Below the pieces are notes generated by a model. It was not told where the DNA came from. It was given only the letters and a program-made list of their open reading frames with translations, and searched no databases. This document shows positions 18,141 to 27,118 of a stretch of 64,000 bases of DNA, piece after piece (positions within the stretch are counted from its first letter, which is position 1; each line of letters begins with the position of its first letter). The DNA is from Betaproteobacteria bacterium (GTDB lineage: Bacteria > Pseudomonadota > Gammaproteobacteria > Burkholderiales > Burkholderiaceae_F), in NCBI GenBank assembly GCA_016861185.1, contig BOKW01000008.1:62001-126000 (forward strand). Direction: 5' to 3'. The translations under genes and the position numbers were made by a program.

Positions 18141-19913
18141 GTGAGCGATGACACGAAGGCGGCGGCCGCGGGCGGTGCGCCGCAGGGCGTTTCGATCGCG
18201 CTCGCCGGCAGCGGCGGCAGCGGCGTGATGACCGCCGGCACGCTGCTGCTGGCGGCGGCGGCGAAAGCGGGCAGCTACGGGCTGATGGTGCGAACGAGCG
18301 GCCCGCAGATCCGCGGCGGCGAAGCGGCCGCACTGGTCCGGCTGGCGGACCGTCCGGTCGACACACTCGGCGACGCGTTCGACCTGCTGCTCGCGATCGA
18401 CTGGGGCAACATCAACCGCTTCGCCGACGAGATTCCGCTCAACGCAAAGAGCGTGATCGTCGGCGACCCCGACGAAGGCGAACCGCCCGAGATCTACGCC
18501 GGCACCGGCGCGCGCTACGTCGCGCTGCCGATGAAGAAGATGGCCAAGGGCATCGCCGGCAGTTGGGTCAACATGGTCGCGCTCGGGCTCGCCGGCGCGC
18601 TTGCGGGGCTGCCACAGGCAGCGCTCGAAGACGCGGTGCGCGCCGACTGGAAGCGCGGCGAAGCCGCGCTCGCCGCGAACCTCGCCGCGCTCGCCGCCGG
18701 CTATGTCGCTGCGGGCGGAATCACGCCGCCGCTCGCGGTGCCGCAGCTTCCGCGTCTGGGCGCCATGCGCGATCGGTGGCTCATCAGCGGCAACGAAGCG
18801 GCCGGCTTCGGCGCGATCCGCGGCGGCGTGCGGTTCGTCGCTGCGTATCCGATCACGCCGGCGACCGAAATGCTCGAATGGATGGCGCCCGCGTTGACGA
18901 AGGTCGGCGGCACGCTGCTGCAGGCCGAGGACGAGCTGGCGTCGATCAACATGATCATCGGCGGCGCCTACGGCGGCGTGCCTTCGCTGACGGCGACCGC
19001 GGGGCCGGGGCTCGCGCTGATGGCCGAAGGCATCGGGCTTGCCGTTGCGTCCGAAACGCCGGTCGTGATCGTCGACGTGATGCGCGGCGGCCCCTCGACC
19101 GGCATTCCGGCGAAGACGGAGCAGAGCGACCTGTCGTTCGCGGTCAGCGGGCTGCACGGCGACGCGCCGCGGCTCGTGCTGGCGCCGACCTCGATCGCCG
19201 ACTGCGCGACCACCACCCAATGGGCGGTGCACCTGGCCGAAGCGCTGCAGGCGCCGGCGATCGTGCTGTCGGACCAGTTTCTCGGCCAATCGCGCGCGAT
19301 CATCGATCCGCCCGCCGATCCGGGCCTCGTCGCGCAGCGGCTGACCGCAGAAGCGAACGCGCCAGACTACAAACGCTATCGCAACACCGAATCGGGCATT
19401 TCGCCGATGGCGATCCCGGGGACGCCAGGCGTCACCTACACCGCCGACGGACTCGAACACACCGAAGCCGCGGTGCCGAGCAGCGCCGCGCGCGACCATC
19501 GGCTGCAGCTCGACAAGCGCGAACGCAAGCTGCTGAAGTACGACTACGGCGAGCGCTGGGCCGACATCGAAGGCGAGGGCGACGCGGCGGTGATCACGTT
19601 CGGCTCGACCACCGCCGCGGTGCGCGAGGCCGTCGCCCGCGCCCGCGCGCAGGGGCATCGGATCAAGCTGATCGCGATGCGGCTGCTCGCGCCGGCGCAG
19701 CCCGCGCGGCTCGCGGCCGCGCTCGAAGGCGTGCGGCGCGTGATCGTCGTCGAGCAGAACCACGGCGCGCAGTTCTATCGCTACCTGCGCGGCCACTTCG
19801 ATCTGCCGGCCAGGCCAGCGAGCTATCACCGCCCCGGTCCGCTGCCGCTGCGGCCGGGCGAACTGCACCGGGCGCTGGTCGACTGGAGGAACGAAGGGAG
19901 GGCCGCCGCATGA
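18141..19913 (+). CDS. korA: 2-oxoglutarate:ferredoxin oxidoreductase, fused gamma-alpha subunit
   Basis: The protein has 590 residues with a GTG start at 18141 behind GGAGG. The N-terminal ~190 residues are the gamma domain (VSIALAGSGGSGVMTAGTLL, RTSGPQIRGGEAA). The alpha domain follows, with RFVAAYPITPATEMLEWMAP, which contacts the diphosphate cofactor, and GPGLALMAEGIGLA. In Thauera aromatica KorAB oxidises 2-oxoglutarate to succinyl-CoA and reduces the ferredoxin that feeds benzoyl-CoA reductase. It diverges from had and overlaps korB by four bases (ATGA). Confidence 0.93.
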   Translation: MSDDTKAAAAGGAPQGVSIALAGSGGSGVMTAGTLLLAAAAKAGSYGLMVRTSGPQIRGGEAAALVRLADRPVDTLGDAFDLLLAIDWGNINRFADEIPLNAKSVIVGDPDEGEPPEIYAGTGARYVALPMKKMAKGIAGSWVNMVALGLAGALAGLPQAALEDAVRADWKRGEAALAANLAALAAGYVAAGGITPPLAVPQLPRLGAMRDRWLISGNEAAGFGAIRGGVRFVAAYPITPATEMLEWMAPALTKVGGTLLQAEDELASINMIIGGAYGGVPSLTATAGPGLALMAEGIGLAVASETPVVIVDVMRGGPSTGIPAKTEQSDLSFAVSGLHGDAPRLVLAPTSIADCATTTQWAVHLAEALQAPAIVLSDQFLGQSRAIIDPPADPGLVAQRLTAEANAPDYKRYRNTESGISPMAIPGTPGVTYTADGLEHTEAAVPSSAARDHRLQLDKRERKLLKYDYGERWADIEGEGDAAVITFGSTTAAVREAVARARAQGHRIKLIAMRLLAPAQPARLAAALEGVRRVIVVEQNHGAQFYRYLRGHFDLPARPASYHRPGPLPLRPGELHRALVDWRNEGRAAA

Positions 19914-20749
19914 ACGACATCGGCATCCAGCCCGCGGCGCTCACGCCGGCGAGCTTCAAGTCGGCGATCAAGCCGATCTGGTGCCCGGGTTGCGGCGACT
20001 TTTCGGTGTTGAGTGCGATCACGAAGGCGCTCGCGATGATCGGGCGCCCCCCGCACGAAGTCGCGGTCGTTTCCGGCATCGGTTGCTCGTCGCGCATCCC
20101 CGCCTACACGAGCTGCTACGGTTTCCACGGTGTGCACGGACGCGCGCTCGCCGCGGCGACCGGGCTGAAGATCGCGCGTCCCGATCTGACGGTGCTCGTC
20201 ACCGGCGGCGACGGCGACGGTTATTCGATCGGCGGCAACCACTTCCTGCACGCGTGCCGGCGCAATGTCGACCTCACGTACATCGTGATGGACAACCACG
20301 TGTACGGCATGACCAAGGGCCAGCCCTCGCCGACGACCGAACCCGACTGGGATTCGAAGCTTGCGCCCGGCGGGACGCACATCCGCGTCTTCCATCCGCT
20401 CGTCGTCGCGCTCGCCGCCGGCGCCAACTTCGTCGCGCGCGCTTTTTCCGGCGATCCGAACGGAACCGCGGCGTTGATCGCGCAGGCGATCCGGCATCCG
20501 GGCTTTTCGTTCGTCGAGATCCTCAGCCCCTGCGTGACGTTCCGTCCCGAACAGAAGGAATGGAAGACGCAAGTACACGCGTCGCCGGTCGAGGCGACCG
20601 ACGATCCGGTGCGCGCCGCGCGGCGCGTGATGACCGACGACGGACTGAACATCGGCGTGCTGTACGCGGGCAACCGCGCGCCGTACGTGCCCGAGCGGCG
20701 TCCGTCGCCGGCAGCCGTCACCGAACTCGAAGCGGAGTTTCGCGTATGA
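19910..20749 (+). CDS. korB: 2-oxoglutarate:ferredoxin oxidoreductase, beta subunit
   Basis: This 279-residue protein is the thiamine diphosphate-binding half of KorAB. It has IKPIWCPGCGDFSVL near the N-terminus and the cofactor motif GGDGDGYSIGGNH, continuing into YIVMDNHVYGMTKGQ. Cysteines in WCPGCG and in SPCVTF are expected [4Fe-4S] ligands. It works with KorA to couple 2-oxoglutarate oxidation to ferredoxin reduction. The start overlaps the korA stop and its own stop overlaps the next start, so the unit is tightly coupled. Confidence 0.94.
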   Translation: MNDIGIQPAALTPASFKSAIKPIWCPGCGDFSVLSAITKALAMIGRPPHEVAVVSGIGCSSRIPAYTSCYGFHGVHGRALAAATGLKIARPDLTVLVTGGDGDGYSIGGNHFLHACRRNVDLTYIVMDNHVYGMTKGQPSPTTEPDWDSKLAPGGTHIRVFHPLVVALAAGANFVARAFSGDPNGTAALIAQAIRHPGFSFVEILSPCVTFRPEQKEWKTQVHASPVEATDDPVRAARRVMTDDGLNIGVLYAGNRAPYVPERRPSPAAVTELEAEFRV

Positions 20750-21261
20750 GCACCGACGTTCCGCAGACGCTGGAAGCGTTCATGGCGCAGGCGCTGGCGA
20801 TGGAGTTCGAGGCCATGCAGCGCTACGCCGATCTCGCCGACGCGATGGAGATGCACAACAACCGCGACGTCGCCGAGCTGTTCCGCCGGATGGCGCTGAT
20901 CGAGAACAAGCATGCGGCCAAGATCATGGCCGAGATGGGCTGGAAGGAGCCGCCGCCGCTCGCGGCGGCCCCGGCCTGGGAGGGTTTCGAGGCGGCGGAG
21001 ACGATCGCGCTCGACGACGTGCACTACCTGATGCGGCCGTGGCACGCGCTGCAGCTCGCGTTGCGCGCCGAAGAGCGCGCCGAGCGCTTCTTCGCGCGGC
21101 TGGCGCAGGCGGCCACCGTCGATTCGATCCGCAAGGCGGCGCTCGAGCTGCAGCAGGAGGAGCACGAGCACGTCGAACTCGTTCGCGTCTGGCTCGCCAA
21201 AGTGCCGCAGCCGGAGCCCGACTGGGCGCACGACCCGGACCCGCCGCGGTACGACGAGTAA
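20746..21261 (+). CDS. Rubrerythrin/ferritin-like protein
   Basis: This 171-residue all-helical protein has ferritin-like carboxylate-bridged di-iron motifs. Glutamates occur in AMEFEAMQRYADLA and ALIENKHAAKIM (ExxH), and again in ALRAEERAERFF and LQQEEHEHVELV. No C-terminal rubredoxin domain (CxxC pair) is present, so it is an erythrin-type rather than a full rubrerythrin. It probably removes peroxide or oxygen to protect the oxygen-sensitive KorAB and Bcr enzymes, an inference from its place in the operon. It overlaps korB by four bases. Confidence 0.8.
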   Translation: MSTDVPQTLEAFMAQALAMEFEAMQRYADLADAMEMHNNRDVAELFRRMALIENKHAAKIMAEMGWKEPPPLAAAPAWEGFEAAETIALDDVHYLMRPWHALQLALRAEERAERFFARLAQAATVDSIRKAALELQQEEHEHVELVRVWLAKVPQPEPDWAHDPDPPRYDE

Positions 21262-21264
21262 GCG

Positions 21265-21672
21265 ATGCCGCACCGGACTCTCCTTCCTCCCGGCTGGGCG
21301 CCGCCGATCGGCTATGCGAACGGCATCGCGGCCGACGCCAGCCGCATCGTCTTCATCGCCGGGCAGGTCGGCTGGGACGCGCGACAACGCTTCGTTCGCA
21401 CCGACTTCGTTTCGCAGTTCGACCAGGCGCTCGCGAACGTGCTGGACGTGCTCGCGCAGGCAGGCGGTCGGCCCGAGCACGTCTGCCGGATCACCGCGTA
21501 CTGCTGCGACAAGCCGGCGTATCTCGCGGCGCGCGCGGCGCTGGGCGAGGTCTGGCGCAAGCGCATGGGCAAACACTATCCGGCGATGAGCATGATCTTC
21601 GTCGCCGACCTGCTCGATCATCCCGCGGTGATCGAGCTGGAAGCGACCGCAGTGGTTCCTTCGGCGGCGTGA
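21265..21672 (+). CDS. RidA (YjgF/YER057c) family protein
   Basis: The protein has 135 residues. It shows the RidA-type pattern with SRIVFIAGQVGWD near the N-terminus, a central FDQALANVLDVLAQAGG and a C-terminal YPAMSMIFVADLLDHPAVIELEATAV. The conserved catalytic Arg of enamine deaminases, expected before the final strand, is not evident, so it may belong to a non-deaminase branch. It starts four bases after the rubrerythrin-like gene and 19 bases before padB. A role in aromatic metabolism is inferred only from co-location. Confidence 0.85.
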   Translation: MPHRTLLPPGWAPPIGYANGIAADASRIVFIAGQVGWDARQRFVRTDFVSQFDQALANVLDVLAQAGGRPEHVCRITAYCCDKPAYLAARAALGEVWRKRMGKHYPAMSMIFVADLLDHPAVIELEATAVVPSAA

Positions 21673-21691
21673 GCGCCGCAGCGAGGTCCGC

Positions 21692-24439
21692 ATGAGCACG
21701 ACATCCATCGAACCGAAGCGCGCGACGCGCGACGTGCCGACCTATTGCTACAACTGCGTGGCCGGCCCCGACCTGCTGACGGTCAAGGTGACCGACGGCG
21801 TGGCCACCGGCATCGGGCCGAACTTCGACGGCATCGGCCTGCATCCGTCCGACGGCCGGCCCTGCGTGAAAGCGTACGGGCTGATCCAGAAGACCTACCA
21901 CCCGGCGCGCATCCTGACGCCGATGAAGCGCACGAACCCGAAGAAGGGCATCGCCGAGGATCCGGGCTGGGTGCCGATCTCGTGGGACGAAGCGCTCGAC
22001 GCGATCGCCGCCAAGCTGCGCGAGATCCGCAGCCGCGGGCTGCACGACGAGCACGGTCTGCCGCGCCTTGCCGCGACCTTCGGCCACGGCGGCACGCCCG
22101 CCAACTACATGGGCAGCTTCCCGGCCTTCCTCGCCGCGTGGGGCGCGGTCGACTACAGCTTCGGTTCGGGGCAAGGCGTCAAGTGCGTGCACTCCGAGCA
22201 CCTGTTCGGCGAGTTCTGGCACCGCGCGTTCACCGTGTCAGCCGACATGCCGCACACGCGCTTCAACATCTCGCTCGGCAACAACAACGAAGTCACCGGC
22301 GGCCCGTGCGCGGTCACGCGCCACGCGGACGCGCGCGTGCGGGGTGCGAAGCGTGTGCAGATCGAGCCGCATCTGTCGGTGACCGCGGCGACCTCGGCCG
22401 AATGGATCCCGATCAAGCCGAAGACCGACGCCGCGTTCATGTTCGCGCTGATCCACGTGATGCTGCACGAGCATCCGCGCGAGCGGCTCGACCTCGACTT
22501 TCTGCGCGACATGACTTCGTCGCCTTACCTCGTGGGGCCGAACGGCTACTACCTGCGCGACGCCGACAGCGGCAAGCCGCTGCTGTGGGACGTGAGGCGA
22601 AGCGCAGCCGTTCCGTACGACACGGCGGGCAGCGAGCCGCTGCTCGAAGGCCGCGTGCGGGTCGCGCGTGCGGTCGAATTGGGCGCCGACGGCGAGCGCT
22701 GGACATACGAGAACGTCGACGCCGACACGGCATTCGCGAAACTCGTCGCGCACATGCGCCAGTACAGTCCCGCGTGGGCGGAGTCGATCTGCGAAGTGCC
22801 GGCCACGACGATCCGCCGCATCGCCGGCGAATACCTCGACAACGCCTGCATCGGCGAGACGATCGAGATCGACGGCGAGCTGCTGTCGTTCCGCCCGGTC
22901 GCGGTGACGCTCGGCAAGACGGTCAACAACGGCTGGGGCGCATTCGAATGCGTGTGGTCGCGCACCGTGCTCGCGGTGCTGGTCGGCGCGCTCGAAGCGC
23001 CGGGCGGGACGCTCGGTACGACGATCCGGTTGAACAAGCCGCACGACAACCGCCACGCCAGCGTAAAGCCGGGAGTCGACGGCTTCATGAACACCAACAT
23101 GAACCCGACCGGCAAGGACACGTGGGTGCGCAAGCCGACCGGCCGCAACGCGCACCGGACGCTGGTGCCGCTGTCGGGCAATTCGGGCGCGTGGAGCGAG
23201 GCGCTCGGACCAACGCATCTGGCGTGGATGTTCACCGACCGCACGCCCGAAGCGTGGCCAGAGGCGAGCCTGCCCGAGATGTGGATTGCCTACCGCACGA
23301 ATCCGGCGATCTCGTTCTGGGACACGCGCAAGGTCGCCGCGATGATGGCGAAGTTCCCGTTCACCGTGTGCGTCGCCTACACGCCGGACGAGACGAACCA
23401 CATGGCCGACATCGTGCTGCCCGAGGCGACCGACCTCGAATCGACGCAGTTGATTCGCATGGGCAAGACCAAGTTCGTCGAGCAGTTCTGGCATCACCAG
23501 GGTTGGGTGCTGCGCCAGCCCGCGGTCGCGCCGCAGGGCGATTCGCGCGACTTCACTTGGATCGCCACGGAACTCGCACGGCGCACGGGATTGCTCGAAC
23601 CGTACTTCGAAGCGATCAACCGCGGCGCCTGCGGCGTTGCGCTGAAGACCGATGCGCGCGACTTCGCGCTCGACCCCACGCAGCCGCATTCGGTCGACGA
23701 GATCTGGGATGCCGTCTGCCGCGCGGCGAGCCATGAACTCTCGGGTGGTGCCGAGGTGCACGACCTCGACTGGTTCAAGGAACACGGCCTGATGACGCGG
23801 CCGTACAAACAGACCGGCTGGTACCTGTACCCGACGCTGAAGCGGCAGGGGCTGCGCTTCGAGCTGCCGTATCAGGAGCGGCTGCTGCGCGCCGGCCGCG
23901 AGCTCGGCAACCGGCTGCACGAGGCGGGCGTCCAATGGTGGGACCGCCAGCTCGACGAATACCAGCCGCTGCCCGTGTGGCACGACTTTCCGGCGATGTG
24001 GGAGAAGGATCTCGTGCGCCGCGGCCACAAGCCCGAGGACTTTCCGTTCTGGCTGCTGACAACCAAGAGCATGCAATACCACGCCGGCGGCAACGCGGCG
24101 ATCCAGCTGATGGACGAGGTCGCCGGCAACCTGCGCGGCCACCGCGGCGTGATGATCAACGCGCGCACCGCCGCCAGGCTCGACATCGACGATGGCGACC
24201 TGATCGAGGTCCGCTCGGTCGTCGGCGCCACGCAAGGCCGCGCGGTGCTCGCGCAGGGCATCCATCCGCAGACGCTGCTGATCATCGGCCAGTTCGACCA
24301 CTGGGCTACGCCATACGCGAAGGACATGAAGGCGCCGAGCCTGAACACGATCGCGCCGATGTCGCTCGAACTGACCGACGCGACCGGCTCCGGCGCCGAC
24401 GTCGTTCGCGTGGCGGTGCGCAAGCTTACGCGCGGCTAG
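21692..24439 (+). CDS. padB: Phenylacetyl-CoA:acceptor oxidoreductase, molybdenum subunit
   Basis: This 915-residue DMSO reductase-family protein oxidises phenylacetyl-CoA to phenylglyoxylate with PadC and PadD. The N-terminus shows only part of the usual FS0 cluster motif: Cys19 and Cys22 are present, the third expected Cys is replaced (GPD at 25-27), and Cys58 is a possible fourth ligand. Cys165 in GQGVKCVHSEH is a likely Mo ligand. The C-terminal molybdopterin dinucleotide-binding domain is evident (FPFWLLTTKSMQYHAGGN, DGDLIEVRSVVGATQGRAV). No Tat signal is visible. The gene sits at the end of the kor unit, 12 kb from padC and padD, an unusual split. A repeat element follows the stop. Confidence 0.85.
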   Translation: MSTTSIEPKRATRDVPTYCYNCVAGPDLLTVKVTDGVATGIGPNFDGIGLHPSDGRPCVKAYGLIQKTYHPARILTPMKRTNPKKGIAEDPGWVPISWDEALDAIAAKLREIRSRGLHDEHGLPRLAATFGHGGTPANYMGSFPAFLAAWGAVDYSFGSGQGVKCVHSEHLFGEFWHRAFTVSADMPHTRFNISLGNNNEVTGGPCAVTRHADARVRGAKRVQIEPHLSVTAATSAEWIPIKPKTDAAFMFALIHVMLHEHPRERLDLDFLRDMTSSPYLVGPNGYYLRDADSGKPLLWDVRRSAAVPYDTAGSEPLLEGRVRVARAVELGADGERWTYENVDADTAFAKLVAHMRQYSPAWAESICEVPATTIRRIAGEYLDNACIGETIEIDGELLSFRPVAVTLGKTVNNGWGAFECVWSRTVLAVLVGALEAPGGTLGTTIRLNKPHDNRHASVKPGVDGFMNTNMNPTGKDTWVRKPTGRNAHRTLVPLSGNSGAWSEALGPTHLAWMFTDRTPEAWPEASLPEMWIAYRTNPAISFWDTRKVAAMMAKFPFTVCVAYTPDETNHMADIVLPEATDLESTQLIRMGKTKFVEQFWHHQGWVLRQPAVAPQGDSRDFTWIATELARRTGLLEPYFEAINRGACGVALKTDARDFALDPTQPHSVDEIWDAVCRAASHELSGGAEVHDLDWFKEHGLMTRPYKQTGWYLYPTLKRQGLRFELPYQERLLRAGRELGNRLHEAGVQWWDRQLDEYQPLPVWHDFPAMWEKDLVRRGHKPEDFPFWLLTTKSMQYHAGGNAAIQLMDEVAGNLRGHRGVMINARTAARLDIDDGDLIEVRSVVGATQGRAVLAQGIHPQTLLIIGQFDHWATPYAKDMKAPSLNTIAPMSLELTDATGSGADVVRVAVRKLTRG

Positions 24440-24449
24440 AGCCCGATCC

Positions 24450-24545
24450 ACCCCCCTTTGAAAAAGGGGGGCAGGGGGGATTTCGACAGTGCCACGCACT
24501 GCAAGAGCCTCAAAATCCCCCTCCGTCCCCCTTTACGAAAGGGGG
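24450..24545. repeat. C-tract/G-tract palindromic repeat downstream of padB
   Basis: The arms CCCCCCTTTGAAAAAGGGGG and CCCCCTTTACGAAAGGGGG are themselves mini-hairpins. They are flanked by GCAGGGGGGATTT and its complement, AAATCCCCCT, so the whole unit folds back on itself. Related copies occur at 30058-30181 and, within a gene, at 31865-31985. Confidence 0.85.
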
Positions 24546-24560
24546 AAGAATTCCGAACGA

Positions 24561-26584
24561 ATGCCTCGCCATCACCACCTCCTGTCCCCGCTCGACCTCG
24601 GCTTCGTCACCCTCCGCAACCGCATCGTGATGGGCGCGATGCATACGCGGCTCGAAACGCTCGATCGTCCGGTCGAGCGGCTGCAGGCGTTCTATGCCGC
24701 CCGCGCGCGCGGCGAAGCGGGGCTGATCCTGACGGGAGGATTCGCGCCGAACGCCGAAGGCCTGATCGAGCCCGGCGCGCCGATCCTCGACCGCGAGGAT
24801 CAGCTCGAACCGCACCGCGCGATCTGCGACGCGGTTCACCGCGAAGGCGGACGCATCGCGCTGCAGATCCTGCACGCGGGTCGATACGCGAAAGTGCCCG
24901 AGTGCGTCGCGCCGTCGGCGATCAAGGCGCGGATCAACCGGTATGCGCCGCGTGCACTTTCGACCGCGGACGTGTGGCGGACGATCGGAGATTTCGCGCG
25001 CACCGCGGCGCTCGCGCGCGCCGCGGGCTACGACGGCGTCGAGATCATGGGCTCGGAGGGCTATCTGATCAACGAGTTCACCGCGCCGGCGACGAATCAG
25101 CGGACCGACGACTTCGGCGGCTCTTTCGACAACCGCGTGCGTTTTCCTGTCGAAGTCGTCAAGGCGGTGCGCAAGGCGTGCGGCGACGACTTCCTGCTGA
25201 TCTACCGTATCTCGTCCATCGACCTCGTCGAAGGCGGACTGTCGGCCGAAGAGATCGCACAATTCGCGCGCCGCATCGAGCAGGCCGGCGCGAACCTGCT
25301 GAACACCGGCATCGGCTGGCACGAATCGCCCGTGCCGACAATCGCCGCCAGCGTGCCCCGCGCGGCGTGGACCTTCGCGATTCGCCGCGTCAAGCAGGCA
25401 GTGTCGATCCCGGTGATCGCGTCGAACCGCATCAACGATCCGGACGTCGCCGAAGCGCTGCTCGCCGGCGGCGCTGCCGACCTCGTGTCGATGGCGCGGC
25501 CGCTGCTCGCCGACCCGGACTTCGCGAAGAAGGTCCGCCTCGGGCGCGCCGACGAGATCGCCACGTGCATCGCCTGCAACCAGTCGTGCCTCGACCGCAT
25601 CTTCACCGAGCAGCCGGCGACCTGCCTCGTCAATCCGCGCGCCGGTCGGGAAATCGAGTTCGTCGATGCGCCCGCGGCGAAACCGAAGCGCATCGCGGTC
25701 GTCGGTGCGGGTCCTGCCGGCATGGCCTTCGCCGTCAACGCGGCCGAGCGCGGGCATCGCGTAACGCTGTTCGAAGCCGCGGATTCGCTCGGCGGCCAGC
25801 TCAATCTGGCGAAGGTCGTTCCCGGCAAGAGCGAGTTCGGCGAATTGCTGCGCTACTTGCGCGCCCGGCTCGAGCGGCTCGGTGTGACGGTCAGGCTCGG
25901 CATGCGCGCCGACGCCGATGCGCTGATCGCGAGGGCTACGACGAGATCGTGCTCGCCACGGGCGTGAAGCCGCGCGTGCCCACGATCCCGGGTATCGACC
26001 ATCCGAAGGTCGTTTCGTACGTCGACGTGCTGAGCTGCGCCAAACGCGTCGGCGAGCGCGTCGCGATCGTCGGCGCGGGCGGCATCGGCTTCGACGTTGC
26101 CGAGTATCTGCTCGGCGACCCCGACGAATCGCGCGTGCCCGACGCGTTTCTCTCGGCGTGGGGAGTCGATGCAAGCGTGCGCGCCGGCGGGCTGGACGGG
26201 CAGGCCCTCGAACGGCCGCGCCCGCGCAAGCGCCAGGTGGCGATGCTCCAGCGCAAGAGCGACAAGCTCGGCGCCAACCTCGGCAAGACGACCGGGTGGA
26301 TCCTCAAGGCGAAGCTGCGCGACGCAGGCGTCGAAATGATCTCGGGCGCCAGCTACACGGCGATCGACGATCGCGGGCTGCACTATCGGATCGACGGAAC
26401 GGAGAGAGCGCTGGACGTCGATCACGTCGTCATCTGCGCCGGCCAGGAGAGCGACCGTGCGCTGTACGACGCGCTCGTCGCGCGCGGCGCGAAGCCGCAC
26501 TTGCTCGGCGGCGCCAAGCTGGCCGCCGAACTCGATGCCGCGCGTGCGATCGACGAGGCGACGCGGCTCGCGGTGGGAATCTGA
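24561..26584 (+). pseudogene. FadH-like 2,4-dienoyl-CoA reductase/old-yellow-enzyme family, frameshifted
   Basis: Two overlapping frames encode one protein. From the ATG at 24561 the first frame gives the FMN TIM-barrel (FVTLRNRIVMGAMHTR, ILHAGRYAK, SEGYLINEF) and the cluster motif CIACNQSC-x11-C. It then gives the first Rossmann fold (IAVVGAGPAGMAFAVNAAERG). At about 25929-25933 the frame is lost: GCGAGGGCTAC needs one extra G to read ALIAEGYDEIVLATG. The second frame continues with VAIVGAGGIGFDVAEYLL to 26584, giving about 674 residues if joined, the usual FadH length. It is either a single-base deletion or a sequencing error. An enoate or dienoyl-CoA reductase role in the aromatic pathway is possible but untested. 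Confidence 0.8.
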
Positions 26585-26647
26585 CCGCCGGCGGGGAGTT
26601 GAACCGGCGGAATGCGCCGACAATGGCGGCATGAAAGGAGGGTGCGA

Positions 26648-27118
26648 ATGAACGTCGATCAGTTTCGCGAGTTGCTCAAACCGATCACCGACGCCGTCGC
26701 CGGCAAGCCGCTCGCGCCCGAGCTCGGCGACGAGCTCGACCGCCGCTTTCCGCCGACCTCAACCGAATTCAAGGCGATCGAAGCGGCGTGCCACGCGGCG
26801 ATCGCCGCGGGTTGGATGTGCACGCAGGGCGGCGCCGGGCGGCGCTTCGGCCGCGTGATCGAGCCGGGACCGCACACGTCGAACCTGAGCGTCGACGTGG
26901 TCGACCTGACCGACATCGTCGGTCCGCATCACCGCCATCCGACCGGCGAGATCTGCATGGTGATACCGGTGACGCCGACCGCGCGCTTCTGCGGCAAGGG
27001 CGCGGGCTGGAAGGTCTATCCGCCGGACTCCGCGCATCATCCGACGGTGACCGACGGCCGCGCGCTCGTGCTTTACATGCTGCCGGAAGGCAGGATCGAG
27101 TTCACGCCAGCCGGCTAA
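26648..27118 (+). CDS. DUF4863 (PnbB-like) family protein
   Basis: This 156-residue protein has the pattern of DUF4863: a helical N-terminus (FRELLKPITDAVAGKPLAPEL), then cupin-like strands with DIVGPHHRHPTGEICMVIPV, containing a probable metal-binding His cluster, and a final RALVLYMLPEGRIEFTPAG. The family includes PnbB, a 4-hydroxylaminobenzoate lyase. Whether this protein does that reaction cannot be told, and no nitroreductase partner is present. Such genes recur in aromatic-degradation clusters. It is 63 bases after the FadH-like gene, and its stop overlaps the stop of the convergent PilZ gene. Confidence 0.75.
   Translation: MNVDQFRELLKPITDAVAGKPLAPELGDELDRRFPPTSTEFKAIEAACHAAIAAGWMCTQGGAGRRFGRVIEPGPHTSNLSVDVVDLTDIVGPHHRHPTGEICMVIPVTPTARFCGKGAGWKVYPPDSAHHPTVTDGRALVLYMLPEGRIEFTPAG

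Noticed and set aside
18075-19868. 597-codon minus-strand frame opposite korA
   Set aside because: No conserved motifs; korA has the full oxidoreductase pattern on the other strand.
22238-24499. 753-codon minus-strand frame opposite padB
   Set aside because: Arg/His-rich antisense composition; padB is clearly coding.
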